A DNA stretch of 64,000 nucleotides from Paracoccus laeviglucosivorans (GCF_900182695.1 NZ_FXTK01000003.1:1-64000), one strand, 5' to 3'. Shown: positions 1-8,875, counted from the first letter of the stretch. Notes: generated by a model not told the origin, from the sequence alone. Translations and numbers: made by a program.

Positions 1-216
1 ATCGTGAACCCGGCGGCGCAGGAAGATCCCAACAGCCCCATCGCCGGGATGCCGGTCCTTGAGGTCTGGAAGGCGAAACAGGTCTTCGTGTCGAAGCGCG
101 GTCAGGGCACCGGCTATTCCGGCATCGAAAACCCGCTGTTCTACAAGGACAACACCCGGATGTTCTATGGCGACGCCAAGAAATCCATCGACGCATTGCT
201 GCCCATGATCGACTGA
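1..216 (+). CDS. pntB: NAD(P) transhydrogenase subunit beta, C-terminal end (partial)
   Basis: Only the last 71 codons are present; the reading frame is open at the window edge. The sequence ([17 protein letters not shown], then [19 protein letters not shown]) matches the extreme C-terminus of PntB, the NADP(H)-binding dIII domain of the proton-translocating nicotinamide nucleotide transhydrogenase. The enzyme sits in the cytoplasmic membrane and couples proton entry to hydride transfer from NADH to NADP+. pntA would be expected upstream, outside the window. A strong intrinsic terminator follows 27 bases after the stop, so this is the end of its operon. Identification is from remembered conservation of this tail and is secure. 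Confidence 0.93.
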   Translation: MVNPAAQEDPNSPIAGMPVLEVWKAKQVFVSKRGQGTGYSGIENPLFYKDNTRMFYGDAKKSIDALLPMID

Positions 217-243
217 TCCGGGCCCATGTGCCGAAACGATTAA

Positions 244-269
244 GGCGGGCCAAAGGGCCCGCCTTTTTT
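244..269 (+). terminator. Intrinsic terminator of pntB
   Basis: A perfect 8-bp stem GGCGGGCC/GGCCCGCC (244-251 and 256-263) with loop AAAG is followed directly by six T residues (264-269). This is a textbook rho-independent terminator on the + strand, placed just after the pntB stop. Confidence 0.93.
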
Positions 270-299
270 GTCACGCCGATCTTGTGGTGGTGGTGGGTA

Positions 300-569
300 T
301 CAAAGAGCCTGGAGCATGGATTTGATGACATCGGCGGGCAGGGCAGGGTGCAACGCCAGCTTCCGCGTGCGCTTTCCCCTGCGGGGGATAAGCAGGGCGC
401 AGCGCGTCGCTACGGCCTGCGAACGCTCGGTCGAACTCGCGACAATGGCGCCGGCACGCCATTTCGACTTGGGACCGAAGCGCATGACAGACTCGATCTG
501 GCCGGGGACATAGCCCTCGGTCTCGATCGAATCGATCAGTTCTTCGTGTATGACTGGGGGCAGATACAT
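300..569 (-). CDS. Small hypothetical protein, 89 aa
   Basis: I do not recognise a family. The frame encodes MYLPPVIHEELIDSI..., with a balanced composition at the N-terminus and a basic segment (IPRRGKRTRK) near the C-terminus; no signal peptide or membrane segment is visible. The ATG at 569 is chosen; a GTG two codons upstream (575) is an alternative. Neither has a convincing Shine-Dalgarno sequence. It points toward the pntB terminator and is separated from the upstream transpeptidase gene (also leftward) by about 140 AT-richer bases in which I see no gene. A longer opposite-strand frame (228-701) has the odd composition of a shadow. A real but uncharacterised gene is more likely than not. 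Confidence 0.5.
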   Translation of the reverse strand: MYLPPVIHEELIDSIETEGYVPGQIESVMRFGPKSKWRAGAIVASSTERSQAVATRCALLIPRRGKRTRKLALHPALPADVIKSMLQAL

Positions 570-713
570 AGGCACTCAGTACGGTCTTGGGATTTACTTT
601 CTGTTAATCCCTTGCCGGACAGAATGCCATCTGACCTTTTGAATAGGTCTGCCATACAAGAAAAACGTGCGCTTTCAATGGCTTTTGCAACTTTAGATTG
701 AATTATCCCCAGA

Positions 714-1223
714 TCAGGGGGCAATTATGATAGGCGTGCCTTCGCGCAACATGGCATAAATATCCTCCACTTCGTCATCTGTGACGGCGATGCAGCCGAC
801 CGTCCAGTCGCGGCGTTGGGGCGCCAGCACCCGGCCTTCTGGGCCTTGGCCATGGATGAATATGTCGCCGCCCGGCAGCTTGCCCTGCGACAGCGCGAAC
901 GCGGTATCGTTCGGATTGGGATATGAGACGCCGACCGACAGGTGATAACGGCTGTTGGGATTGCGGCGGTCGATATAGTAGATGCCTTCGGGCGTTTTTC
1001 CGTCACCCTCGAACTGCTTGTGCCCGATAGGTTGCGTGCCCAGCCCGATGTCATAGACTTTTACGGCGCGATTACCGCTGACCATATACATCTTGCGTTC
1101 GCTTTTCTTGACGATGACCTGCGTGATCGGCGGACCCTTGTAGGTCTTGAACTTGCTGGGCGCACAGGCGGCCAGTCCCAGAATCAGGCCAACGGCCAGC
1201 ACTTTGACGATCCAGCTTTTCAT
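714..1223 (-). CDS. L,D-transpeptidase (YkuD/ErfK family) lipoprotein
   Basis: A 169-residue protein with a lipoprotein signal peptide ending in lipobox LAAC (Cys20), so it is predicted to be lipid-anchored in the envelope. Residues ~34-169 form a YkuD catalytic domain: the conserved His124 (IFIHG) and the nucleophile Cys144 in TVGCIAVT are both present at the usual spacing. Such enzymes form 3-3 cross-links in peptidoglycan or attach proteins to it; which of these it does cannot be told. The ATG at 1223 has an AGGA-type ribosome site. It is divergent from the DUF3422 gene, with a 164-bp shared upstream region. The Cys is followed by IAVT, as in the small single-domain members of the family. 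Confidence 0.9.
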   Translation of the reverse strand: MKSWIVKVLAVGLILGLAACAPSKFKTYKGPPITQVIVKKSERKMYMVSGNRAVKVYDIGLGTQPIGHKQFEGDGKTPEGIYYIDRRNPNSRYHLSVGVSYPNPNDTAFALSQGKLPGGDIFIHGQGPEGRVLAPQRRDWTVGCIAVTDDEVEDIYAMLREGTPIIIAP

Positions 1224-1387
1224 AATCCTGCCCCATGGCGTTTATTTTGCGCCATTTTGCCTTGTGACGCGGTTTCGGGCAATGATGCGCCATTCACGAA
1301 AACCGGAGCCTGCGGCATTTTGGCTCATCCCACCGGGCTTATGCTTTCCATCTTGCTGCGTTTTGGGCGACTGTTATTCATGCAGAT

Positions 1388-2680
1388 ATGAAAGACGCAG
1401 CCGATCACCCGCTTCGCTACGAACTTGTGAATGAACTTCATGCCCGGCCTTCGCCGCGGCTGGAAGCGCCGTGCACCGGCGTCTTTCTGGCGATGAAGGA
1501 ACCGATGGACGCGGCGAACCGTGACCGCGTGCGCGACGTTCAGCATCTGGCGCAGCTTTGCGCCCGCCACGGTGCACCGCGACCGGATCCGCAGGCCGGG
1601 CATTACAAGGCGACGCTGGGACGCCACAAGCTGCGCTGGGAAAGCCATACCGAATTCGTGACCTATGCCGCGTTTTCGCGCGGGCTGCCGCCACGACCCT
1701 TTGATCCCTCGATAGGCGAGGTTTTTCCCGCGGATTGGCAAACCACAGCGCCGGGAAAGCGCGTGGCGGCGGTGATGATCCATGTCGATATTCTGCCCGA
1801 CGACCCGCGCGACGTTCTGCCCCGGCTTGAGGAATGGTTTGCTGCAGACAGCCTTGCATCGGTCTGGGTGCTGGACCAGTCGGCGGTGGTGGCGGGCGAT
1901 TTCCGCATCGACCCGGCAGGCTGGATGCGCTTTGCGATTTTCGTGCGCCCGGACACCGCCTCTGGTCGCATCGGGCGGATCGTGCAGCGCCTTCTGGATC
2001 TGGAAACCTATCGCGCCATGTCGATGCTGGGTCTGGGCCGTGCCCGCGACCTGACGCAGCAGATGAATGCGCTGGACCCGCTGCTGAACGACATCGTTCA
2101 GGGCATGACCGACGATGCCCGCCCGGCCGAGGCGGTGCTGCAGGATTTGCTGTCGGTTTCGGCCCGGCTGGAAAGTGCAGCGACCACGCACAGTTTCCGC
2201 TTTGGCGCGACGACGGCCTATGAGGCGATTGTGATGGACCGCGTGGCCTCGCTTCGGGAAACGCGCTTCATGGGCGGGCAGATGCTGACGGAGTTCATGC
2301 AACGCCGCTATCAGCCCGCCATGCGCACCGCCAAATCGGCCGAGCGGCGGCTGACCGCGATGCTGGACCGCTGCGAACGGGCGGGCGAGTTGCTGCGCAC
2401 GCGGGTCGATGTCTGGCGCGGCGCCCAGAACCAGGAGATCATGGAGCGGATGGATCGCCGCGCCGACCTGCAACTGCGCCTGCAGCACACGGTCGAAGGG
2501 CTGTCGGTCGTGGCCATCAGCTATTACGCGGTCGGTCTGTTGGGTTATGCGCTTTATCCGCTGGCTCATGCGCTGCACGTGGACAAGGCTGTGCTCATCG
2601 CGGGCCTGACGCCCGTGGTCGTGGGCGGGGTCTGGCTGGCCATGCGCCGCATCAAGGCCCGCCTGCACGCCGGGCATTGA
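1388..2680 (+). CDS. DUF3422 family membrane-anchored protein
   Basis: A 430-residue protein starting at HPLRYELVNELHARPSPRL, the hallmark N-terminus of DUF3422 (function unknown, common in Proteobacteria). The bulk is soluble and alpha/beta with a long helical, possibly coiled-coil, stretch (~residues 280-370). It ends with two closely spaced hydrophobic segments (~residues 378-398 and ~405-420) that would anchor it in the inner membrane, with a short basic tail. No catalytic motif is evident. It is followed 51 bases later by a tiny lipoprotein gene and an ArsC/Spx-like gene on the same strand, perhaps one operon. The family call is from memory but strong; the role is unknown. Confidence 0.88.
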   Translation: MKDAADHPLRYELVNELHARPSPRLEAPCTGVFLAMKEPMDAANRDRVRDVQHLAQLCARHGAPRPDPQAGHYKATLGRHKLRWESHTEFVTYAAFSRGLPPRPFDPSIGEVFPADWQTTAPGKRVAAVMIHVDILPDDPRDVLPRLEEWFAADSLASVWVLDQSAVVAGDFRIDPAGWMRFAIFVRPDTASGRIGRIVQRLLDLETYRAMSMLGLGRARDLTQQMNALDPLLNDIVQGMTDDARPAEAVLQDLLSVSARLESAATTHSFRFGATTAYEAIVMDRVASLRETRFMGGQMLTEFMQRRYQPAMRTAKSAERRLTAMLDRCERAGELLRTRVDVWRGAQNQEIMERMDRRADLQLRLQHTVEGLSVVAISYYAVGLLGYALYPLAHALHVDKAVLIAGLTPVVVGGVWLAMRRIKARLHAGH

Positions 2681-2731
2681 GCCTTGGTCTTGAACCGACG
2701 ATAATCCCGTCATTGCCTGACGGAGAAATTC

Positions 2732-2809
2732 ATGCGCCTGATCCTGTCCCTTGCCGCGCTGCTGTGCCTTTCGGCTTGCGGCGGCATTCCTCTGATCCCC
2801 TTGGTGTGA
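2732..2809 (+). CDS. Very small lipoprotein, 25 aa
   Basis: The frame ATG...TGA encodes a 15-residue signal sequence ending in lipobox LSAC, and a mature part of only 10 residues (CGGIPLIPLV). A good ribosome site (GGAGA, 7 bases before ATG) supports translation. The stop lies 2 bases before the GTG of the next gene, so translation of the two may be coupled. It resembles the tiny entericidin-like or micro-lipoproteins in size and layout only. Confidence rests on the clean lipobox and the ribosome site; the function is unknown. Confidence 0.7.
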   Translation: MRLILSLAALLCLSACGGIPLIPLV

Positions 2810-2811
2810 CC

Positions 2812-3153
2812 GTGAAAAAACTGAAGATGTATGGCCTCGGGCATTGCTCGACCTGTCAAAAGGCCCGTGCCGAACTGGAAGCGCAAGGCTGGACCGTCGA
2901 TTTCCGCGACGTCAAGGACGCGCCGCTTAGCGCTGACGAATGGCAGACGATGATTGCCGATTTCGGTGACAAGCTGGTCAACCGCGCCAGCCTGACATGG
3001 CGCGGCATGTCCGAGGATGAGCGCGCCCAGACGCCACTGCAGATGCTGGAGGCCAAGCCGTCGCTGATGAAGCGTCCCGCAATCGTTCAGGCCGAACAGC
3101 GCCTGCTGGGCTGGACCGCCAACGTCAAACGCCCGCTGGGCGTCCCGGCCTAG
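2812..3153 (+). CDS. ArsC/Spx family (YffB-like) thioredoxin-fold protein
   Basis: A 113-residue protein starting at GTG 2812 (an ATG at 2827 is a possible alternative and would remove five residues). It has the family N-terminus MYGLGHCSTCQKARAEL, where the Cys of the CxxC motif is the usual nucleophile. The middle matches the ArsC/Spx pattern: a DFRDVKDAPLS strand-helix, then MKRPAI, the conserved K-R-P that in ArsC contacts the oxyanion. It may be an arsenate-reductase-like or glutathione-dependent thiol oxidoreductase, or a Spx-type regulator; no ars genes are nearby, so arsenate reduction is not supported by context. Its stop overlaps the convergent YitT gene in a CTAG. Confidence 0.82.
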   Translation: MKKLKMYGLGHCSTCQKARAELEAQGWTVDFRDVKDAPLSADEWQTMIADFGDKLVNRASLTWRGMSEDERAQTPLQMLEAKPSLMKRPAIVQAEQRLLGWTANVKRPLGVPA

Positions 3154-3761
3154 GCGATGTAACGGTCGCGCCGGTGGTTGATCGCAATCACCAGATTAAG
3201 CACCAGCGCGCCCAAGGCCGACCATGCCACCGCCTGCCAGTCGCGCAAGCTTAGCGCGACGGCGAACAGGCAGGCATCGAATATCAGCTGCGTCCAGCCA
3301 GCGCGGAAACCCGTGGCGTCCTGCAGATAAAGCGCGACGATGCCAATGCCGCCCAGCGACGCGCCATGCCGAAACAGCGCCAGCAGTGCCGATCCGGTCA
3401 TGCAGCCGATCAGCACTGCGCCCACGGCCGGATGAACCGCGCCGAACTGCAAAAAGGCCGGCAGCCAGCCAACCAGCAACGACAAAAGCGCAACTGCGAT
3501 GAAGCTTTTGACGACAAAGCGCAGCCCCAGCCGCTTATAGCCCAGCCAATAGAATGGCAGGTTCACGACAAAGAACACCGGCCCGAACCCCCAGCCGGTC
3601 GCGTATGAAATCAGGATCGCCAGCCCTGCCGTCTGCCCGGTCACGAAACCCAGATGCGTCAGCAACAACACCCCGACCGAGGCCATGAAGCTGCCATAGG
3701 CAATTGCCTGCGCATCGTCGGTCAGATTGTGGCGGTTTGATTTCTGTGGCGTGGTTTCCAT
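3150..3761 (-). CDS. YitT family membrane protein
   Basis: A 203-residue protein with about five or six hydrophobic segments (for example VGVLLLTHLGF, VFFVVNLPFYWLGY, AVALLSLLVGW, LIFDACLFAVALSL, ALVLNLVIAI). The GPVFFVVNLPFYWLGYKRLG stretch and the GGIGIVALYLQ segment fit the YitT/DUF161 family without the C-terminal DUF2179 domain. The function of the family is not established. It is convergent with the ArsC-like gene (stops overlap) and lies downstream of the ABC importer operon in the same direction, 79 bases past its last gene, so it could be co-transcribed; no clear terminator separates them. Confidence 0.8.
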   Translation of the reverse strand: METTPQKSNRHNLTDDAQAIAYGSFMASVGVLLLTHLGFVTGQTAGLAILISYATGWGFGPVFFVVNLPFYWLGYKRLGLRFVVKSFIAVALLSLLVGWLPAFLQFGAVHPAVGAVLIGCMTGSALLALFRHGASLGGIGIVALYLQDATGFRAGWTQLIFDACLFAVALSLRDWQAVAWSALGALVLNLVIAINHRRDRYIA

Positions 3762-3840
3762 GCCGCCTCATGCCTTGCAGTGCGGCATCAGGCAAGGGCG
3801 CGAACGCCCCCGCGGTCTTTTTCCATGCCCCATGCGATGC

Positions 3841-4824
3841 TTATTGCAGCGCCTTGTCGGTGATCGCGTGGCTCCACGCCCCTTCAGGTGCCTTGGAGAT
3901 CACGGGGTCCGATCCGCCCGACAGCAGCGTGTCCACGGTGCGCTGGTAATCAGCCTCCTCCAGCGCGCCGGTTGAACCGGCGGTCAGCTTGGCGACCTCG
4001 GTGGCCATGCGGGACTGATGCTCCAGCGTCTGTGCGCCGGTTTCGTCATTCTCCAGCACGATTTCGGCGGCTTCTTTGGGGTGTTCCTCGGCGTATTTCC
4101 AGCCTTTCATGCTGGCGCGGACGAATTTCACCAGCTTTTCCTGCATGGCCGGATCGTTCAGCGTGGGTTCCAGCACGTAAAGCCCGTCTTCAAGCGTGGC
4201 CACGCCCTGATCTTCGTATTTGAAAGTCACCAGATCCTCGGGCTTGATGCCTGCGTCCAACACTTGGCCATATTCGTTATACGTCATGGTGCTGATGCAG
4301 GCGGCCTGCTTTTGCAGCAGCGGATCGACGTTGAAGCCCTGTTTCAGCACGGTCACCCCGTCGGGGCTGCCATCGGTTTTCAGCCCCAGCGTATTCATCC
4401 ACGACAGGAACGGATATTCGTTGCCCGAGAACCAGACGCCCAGCGTCTTGCCCTTGAAATCCGTCTTGGGGTCGGTGATCCCGGTTTCCTTCAGGCAGGT
4501 CAGCATCATCCCCGAGGATTTGAATGGCTGGGCGATATTGACGATGGGCAGACCCTTTTCGCGCGCGGCCAATGCGGCGGGCATCCATTCGACGACCACA
4601 TCCGCGCCGCCCCCGGCCAGCACCTGAACCGGGGCTATGTCGGGTCCGCCGGGCTTGATGGTGACGTTCAGGCCCTCCTCTTCGTAAAAGCCCTTGTCCA
4701 GCGCGACGTAATAGCCGCCGAACTGGGCTTGCGTCACCCATTTCAACTGCAGCGTCAGATCGTCGGCGGCCTGGGCCGTTCCCGCCATCAGCGCAAGCGT
4801 GGCCGCACTTATCAGGTATTTCAT
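3841..4824 (-). CDS. ABC transporter substrate-binding protein (NMT1/THI5-like)
   Basis: A 327-residue periplasmic binding protein: signal peptide MKYLISAATLALMAGTAQAA, then DDLTLQLKWVTQAQFGGYYVALDKGFY, the typical start of the NMT1/THI5-like family that binds pyrimidine-like ligands (thiamine precursors, riboflavin, pyrimidines). The ATG at 4824 is preferred over an upstream GTG (4836) because a GGAGAGAG ribosome site sits just before it. It is the last gene of the operon with the amidase and dihydropyrimidinase, so the ligand is probably a dihydropyrimidine, hydantoin or related ureide; this is inferred from context, not proven. Confidence 0.88.
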   Translation of the reverse strand: MKYLISAATLALMAGTAQAADDLTLQLKWVTQAQFGGYYVALDKGFYEEEGLNVTIKPGGPDIAPVQVLAGGGADVVVEWMPAALAAREKGLPIVNIAQPFKSSGMMLTCLKETGITDPKTDFKGKTLGVWFSGNEYPFLSWMNTLGLKTDGSPDGVTVLKQGFNVDPLLQKQAACISTMTYNEYGQVLDAGIKPEDLVTFKYEDQGVATLEDGLYVLEPTLNDPAMQEKLVKFVRASMKGWKYAEEHPKEAAEIVLENDETGAQTLEHQSRMATEVAKLTAGSTGALEEADYQRTVDTLLSGGSDPVISKAPEGAWSHAITDKALQ

Positions 4825-4857
4825 CTCTCTCTCCACTGTTGACGGGGTCTGCGCCCC

Positions 4858-5796
4858 TTACGCGCGCTGCGAGGGGTGCCAGAAGGTCACCCGTTTCTCG
4901 ATCAGTGCCACGATTCCATAGAACGCGGTGCCAGCCAAAGCCGCCACCAGAATTTCCGCCCAGACCAAAGGCATGTTCAACTGCCCCACGGCGGTGCTGA
5001 TGCGAAAGCCCATGCCGCGCGTGGGGCTGCCAAAGAACTCGGCCACGATTGCGCCGATCAGGGCCAGCGTGGTTGTGATCTTCAGTCCATTGAACAGAAA
5101 GGGCATCGCATGGGGCAGGCGCAGTTTCACCAAAGCCTGCCCGTAGCTTGCGCCCCATGTCGCGATCTGGTCGCGGGCCAGCGCGTCGGTCGCGCGCAGC
5201 CCCGCGACCATGTTCACAAGGATCGGAAAGAACACCATGACCACCACGACCGCCGCCTTGGATTGCCAGTCGAAACCGAACCACATCACAAGGATCGGCG
5301 CGATACCGACGATCGGCAGGGCCGCGACGAAATTCCCGATGGGCAGCAACCCGCGCTGCAAAAACGACGAGCGGTCGATGGAAATCGCAGTGCCCACCGC
5401 CAGCGCGGCCCCCATCAGCCAGCCTGTCAGCGCGCCGCGCAGGATGGTCTGCACGAAATCGCCCCACAGCAGCGGGATATTCTGCATAAACGCCGTCCAT
5501 ATCTGGCTGGGCGCGGGCAGGATCACGGCGGGGATGGCAAAGACATTCACGGCCATTTCCCACATTGCCAGCAGCGTCGCGCCGAAAATCAGCGGGATGG
5601 CCGCTCGGGTCAGGCGATTGTCATAGTGTGCAAGCCAGACGTTGATCGCCCAGCCCGCCAGCCATGCGAACAGCAGCGGAAAATACCTTGGCGCAAAAAC
5701 CAGCGCAGCAAGCGCCGGAGGGGCGACAAAGCTGGCCAGAAACTTCAACTGACGCAGCATCGACACGGTTGGCTCGCCCCAGAGTTCGCCCTTCAT
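4858..5796 (-). CDS. ABC transporter permease (importer, second subunit)
   Basis: A 312-residue inner-membrane permease of the BPD_transp_1 family. Two or three N-terminal hydrophobic segments precede the core (~residues 85-300), which contains the coupling-helix region DALARDQIATWGASYGQALVKLRLPHAMP that docks on the ATPase. The start ATG at 5796 overlaps the stop of the upstream permease (ATGA), indicating coupling; MLRQLKF about 12 codons later is an alternative start. It probably pairs with the 5793-6656 permease as a heterodimer for the same NMT1-like binding protein. Confidence 0.88.
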   Translation of the reverse strand: MKGELWGEPTVSMLRQLKFLASFVAPPALAALVFAPRYFPLLFAWLAGWAINVWLAHYDNRLTRAAIPLIFGATLLAMWEMAVNVFAIPAVILPAPSQIWTAFMQNIPLLWGDFVQTILRGALTGWLMGAALAVGTAISIDRSSFLQRGLLPIGNFVAALPIVGIAPILVMWFGFDWQSKAAVVVVMVFFPILVNMVAGLRATDALARDQIATWGASYGQALVKLRLPHAMPFLFNGLKITTTLALIGAIVAEFFGSPTRGMGFRISTAVGQLNMPLVWAEILVAALAGTAFYGIVALIEKRVTFWHPSQRA

Positions 5797-6656
5797 CGCG
5801 CCAATCCCATGCGGCGCAGCGTCAACCGCTCGATCCCGCCAATGACCGCGACCAAGGCGGCAGCAAGGGCCGCTGCGGCAAACAGCGCCGCCCATATCTG
5901 CACGGTCTGGCCGTAGTAGCTGCCAGACAGCAGGCGCGCACCCAATCCCGCAGTGGCACCCGCGGGCAATTCCCCGACGATGGTGCCGACCAGCGCCGCC
6001 GCCACCGCGACCTTGAGGCTGGCGAACAGATAGGGCATGGCCGAGGGCAGCCGCAGCCGCCAGAATGTCTGCCGACCCGAGGCGTTCCACGATCGCATCA
6101 GGTCCATCTGCATTGTGTCCGGCGTCCTTAGCCCCTTGACCATGCCGACCAGCACCGGAAAAAACGACAGCCAGGCCGAGATCATGGCTTTGGGCACCAG
6201 CCCCGTGACGCCTGCGCTGGCAAAGACCACGATCACCATGGGCGCGATGGCAAGGATCGGAACGGTCTGGCTGGCAATGGCCCAAGGCATCACCGACAAA
6301 TCCATGACGCGGCTATGCACGATCCCCACGGCCAGCAGAATTCCAGCCCCCGCGCCAATCGCAAAACCCGCAAGTGTTGCCGACAGCGTGATCCAGCCAT
6401 GCCAGACCAGACTGCGCTTCGAGGTGATTTTCTGTCCTACCACTCCGTCCCACAGCCCGATGGCGACCTGATGCGGGGCGGGCAGAACCGGGCGTTCCTG
6501 CACCATCGTCGCGCGGACCAGTTGGGGCAGGGACAGGCTTTGCCCCGCCCGCGCCGCCTGATCGCGGGCCCAGGGCGCGTTCATCCCGACCGCTGCCAGA
6601 TACCAGACCAGCACGATGGCCAGCAGCACGGTCAGAATGGGTAGCAGCCTAGTCAT
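5793..6656 (-). CDS. ABC transporter permease (importer, first subunit)
   Basis: A 287-residue permease with an N-terminal membrane anchor (LLPILTVLLAIVLVWYLAAVG), a ~70-residue periplasmic linker, and a BPD_transp_1 core. The coupling loop is visible as DLMRSWNASGRQTFWRLRLPSAMPYLF. It overlaps the ATPase gene by 8 bases upstream and the second permease by 4 bases downstream. The two different permeases with one ATPase and one binding protein make a complete importer of the nitrate/taurine/pyrimidine class. Confidence 0.88.
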   Translation of the reverse strand: MTRLLPILTVLLAIVLVWYLAAVGMNAPWARDQAARAGQSLSLPQLVRATMVQERPVLPAPHQVAIGLWDGVVGQKITSKRSLVWHGWITLSATLAGFAIGAGAGILLAVGIVHSRVMDLSVMPWAIASQTVPILAIAPMVIVVFASAGVTGLVPKAMISAWLSFFPVLVGMVKGLRTPDTMQMDLMRSWNASGRQTFWRLRLPSAMPYLFASLKVAVAAALVGTIVGELPAGATAGLGARLLSGSYYGQTVQIWAALFAAAALAAALVAVIGGIERLTLRRMGLAR

Positions 6657-7422
6657 AGCTGTGGCCTTCGCGCAGACCCTCGCGCACCTCTTGGGCGATG
6701 CGGATGAATTCGGGCGTATCGCGGATTTCCAGCGGTCTTTCGCGGGGCAGCGTGCTTTCGATGATCCGCGTGATCCGCCCCGGTCGTGGCGACATGACGA
6801 CGATCCTTGTGGACAGATAAACCGCCTCGGGGATGGAATGCGTTACGAAACCAATGGTTTTTCCGGTTTTCCTCCAAAGCTCCAGGAGCGCCTCGTTCAA
6901 TCGGTCGCGCACGATTTCATCCAGGGCGCCAAAGGGTTCGTCCATCAGCAGGATATCGGCGTCGAATGCCAAGGCCCGCGCGATGCTGGCGCGTTGCTGC
7001 ATCCCGCCCGAAAGCTGCCATGGGAACTTGCCGCCAAAGCCCGCAAGTTCCACCAGTTCCAGAACCCGCGCCACACGCGCCTGCCGGTCCGCTTTGGAAA
7101 ATCCCATGATCTCAAGCGGTAAGGAGATATTCCCCGAAATCGTCCGCCACGGATAAAGCCCCGGTGCCTGAAAAACATAGCCATAGGCGCGTTTCCGGCG
7201 CGCCTCATCCGTGGTCATGCCGTTGACGCTAAGATTGCCGCCGGTCGGCTTTTCCAACGCGGCGATGGTGCGCAGGAACGTGGTCTTGCCGCAGCCCGAG
7301 GGGCCGATGAAACTGACGAAATCGCCCTTTTCTATCCGAAGGCTGACATCCTTTAGCGCATGGACGGGACCATCGGCGGTCTGGAATGTCAGGCTGACAT
7401 CGCGGGCATCGACGACCGCCAA
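6649..7422 (-). CDS. ABC transporter ATP-binding protein (importer)
   Basis: A 257-residue nucleotide-binding subunit: Walker A GPSGCGKTT (~residues 40-48), signature LSGGMQQR, Walker B ILLMDEPFGALD, and the switch histidine in FVTHSIPEA. It is of the NitD/SsuB/TauB class, which energises NMT1-type importers. The frame begins at TTG 7422, one base after the dihydropyrimidinase stop; there is no in-frame ATG before the conserved VSLTFQ strand, so TTG is accepted as the start with some doubt. It ends by overlapping the first permease by 8 bases. Confidence 0.9.
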   Translation of the reverse strand: MAVVDARDVSLTFQTADGPVHALKDVSLRIEKGDFVSFIGPSGCGKTTFLRTIAALEKPTGGNLSVNGMTTDEARRKRAYGYVFQAPGLYPWRTISGNISLPLEIMGFSKADRQARVARVLELVELAGFGGKFPWQLSGGMQQRASIARALAFDADILLMDEPFGALDEIVRDRLNEALLELWRKTGKTIGFVTHSIPEAVYLSTRIVVMSPRPGRITRIIESTLPRERPLEIRDTPEFIRIAQEVREGLREGHSYD

Positions 7423-7423
7423 A

Positions 7424-8875
7424 TCACACCCCGCTTGCGGGAATGCCGCTGCGTTCGACCGGGCGCGGCGCGGTCAGCTCCTTCCATGCCGACAATGCGC
7501 GGTTGACGGCGGGCCGCGCCTCGCGTCCGACGAATTCGCCATGCCCTTCGCGGCTGTCCACCTTGCCATCGGCCACAGCCACCACGCCGCGCGTCAGGGT
7601 ATAACGGGGCAGGCCGGTGACCTTCATCCCCTCGAAGACGTTGTAATCAATAGCGGATTGCTGACTGGCCGATGTGATGACCTTCTCGGCCTTGGGATCC
7701 CAGATCACCAGATCGGCATCGGCTCCGACCAGCACCGCGCCCTTTTTCGGGTAAAGGTTCAGGATCTTTGCGATATTGGTCGATGTGACGGCGACGAATT
7801 CGTTGGGTGTCAGTCGCCCCGTGCCCACGCCATGCGTCCAAAGCAGCGGCATCCGATCCTCCAGCCCGCCAGTGCCATTGGGGATCTTGGTGAAATCACC
7901 GATGCCGGTGCGTTTCTGCTGGGTCGTAAACGCACAGTGATCCGTTGCCACCACCGACAGACTGCCCGATTGCAGCCCCGCCCAAAGACTGTCCTGATGC
8001 AGCTTGTTGCGAAACGGCGGCGACATGACGCGCCGTGCCGCGTGGTCCCAATCGGCATTGAAATATTCGCTTTCGTCCAGCACCAGATGCTGGATCAGCG
8101 GCTCACCCCAGACACGTTTGCCGTGTTGGCGGGCGCGGCGGATGGCTTCGTGGCTGTCTTCGCACGAGGTATGGACGACATATAGCGGCACGCCCGCCAT
8201 ATCGGCGATCATGATGGCGCGGTTTGTCGCCTCGCCCTCGACCTGCGGAGGTCGGGAATAGGCGTGGCCTTCGGGTCCGGTATTTCCTTCGGCCAGCAGG
8301 CGCGCCGAAAGCTCGGCCACGACATCGCCGTTTTCGGCATGGACCATTGCCAGACCGCCCAGATCGCCGACGCGGCGGAAGCTGGCGAACAATTCGTCAT
8401 CGTTCACCATCAGCGCGCCCTTATAGGCCATGAAATGCTTGAAGCTGGTGATGCCACGATCCACGACCTCGGCCATTTCATCAAAGACCTGCTGGCCCCA
8501 CCATGTCACCGCCATGTGATAGGAATAGTCGCAATGCGCGCGGCCCGACTTGTTGTCCCACATCTTCAGTGCGTCCATCAGACCCTGACCGGGCGAGGGC
8601 AGCGCGAAATCCACCACCATCGTCGTGCCGCCCGCCAGCGCGGCGCGAGTGCCGGATTCGAAATCATCGGCGGAATAGGTGCCCATGAAGGGCATTTCCA
8701 GATGCGTATGCGGATCAATCCCGCCGGGCATGATCAGGCAGCCGGTCGCATCCAGCACCTTGTCACCCGACAGGCCCTGACCGATCGCGGCGATGCGCCC
8801 GTCTTCGATCAGCACATCTGCGGGATAGCTTAGATCCGCCGTGACGATGGTGCCGCCCTTGATGACCGTGCTCAT
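7424..8875 (-). CDS. hydA: Dihydropyrimidinase (hydantoinase)
   Basis: A 483-residue amidohydrolase. It opens the ring of dihydrouracil/dihydrothymine (or 5-substituted hydantoins) to N-carbamoyl amino acids. Metal ligands are visible: DPHTH (His56, His58), the presumed carbamylated Lys152 in FMAYKGALM, the His in MVHAENGD, and the Asp in ATDHCAF. The frame extends upstream, but the ATG at 8875 has a strong AAGGAAGGG ribosome site and gives the normal length. It lies 37 bases after the amidase gene that performs the next step, so the two form the last two reactions of reductive pyrimidine breakdown. No dihydropyrimidine dehydrogenase (preT/preA) is in the window. Confidence 0.93.
   Translation of the reverse strand: MSTVIKGGTIVTADLSYPADVLIEDGRIAAIGQGLSGDKVLDATGCLIMPGGIDPHTHLEMPFMGTYSADDFESGTRAALAGGTTMVVDFALPSPGQGLMDALKMWDNKSGRAHCDYSYHMAVTWWGQQVFDEMAEVVDRGITSFKHFMAYKGALMVNDDELFASFRRVGDLGGLAMVHAENGDVVAELSARLLAEGNTGPEGHAYSRPPQVEGEATNRAIMIADMAGVPLYVVHTSCEDSHEAIRRARQHGKRVWGEPLIQHLVLDESEYFNADWDHAARRVMSPPFRNKLHQDSLWAGLQSGSLSVVATDHCAFTTQQKRTGIGDFTKIPNGTGGLEDRMPLLWTHGVGTGRLTPNEFVAVTSTNIAKILNLYPKKGAVLVGADADLVIWDPKAEKVITSASQQSAIDYNVFEGMKVTGLPRYTLTRGVVAVADGKVDSREGHGEFVGREARPAVNRALSAWKELTAPRPVERSGIPASGV

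Noticed and set aside
1325-2713. Leftward 462-codon frame opposite the DUF3422 gene
   Set aside because: His/Arg/Gln-rich shadow; the + strand frame matches a known family end to end.
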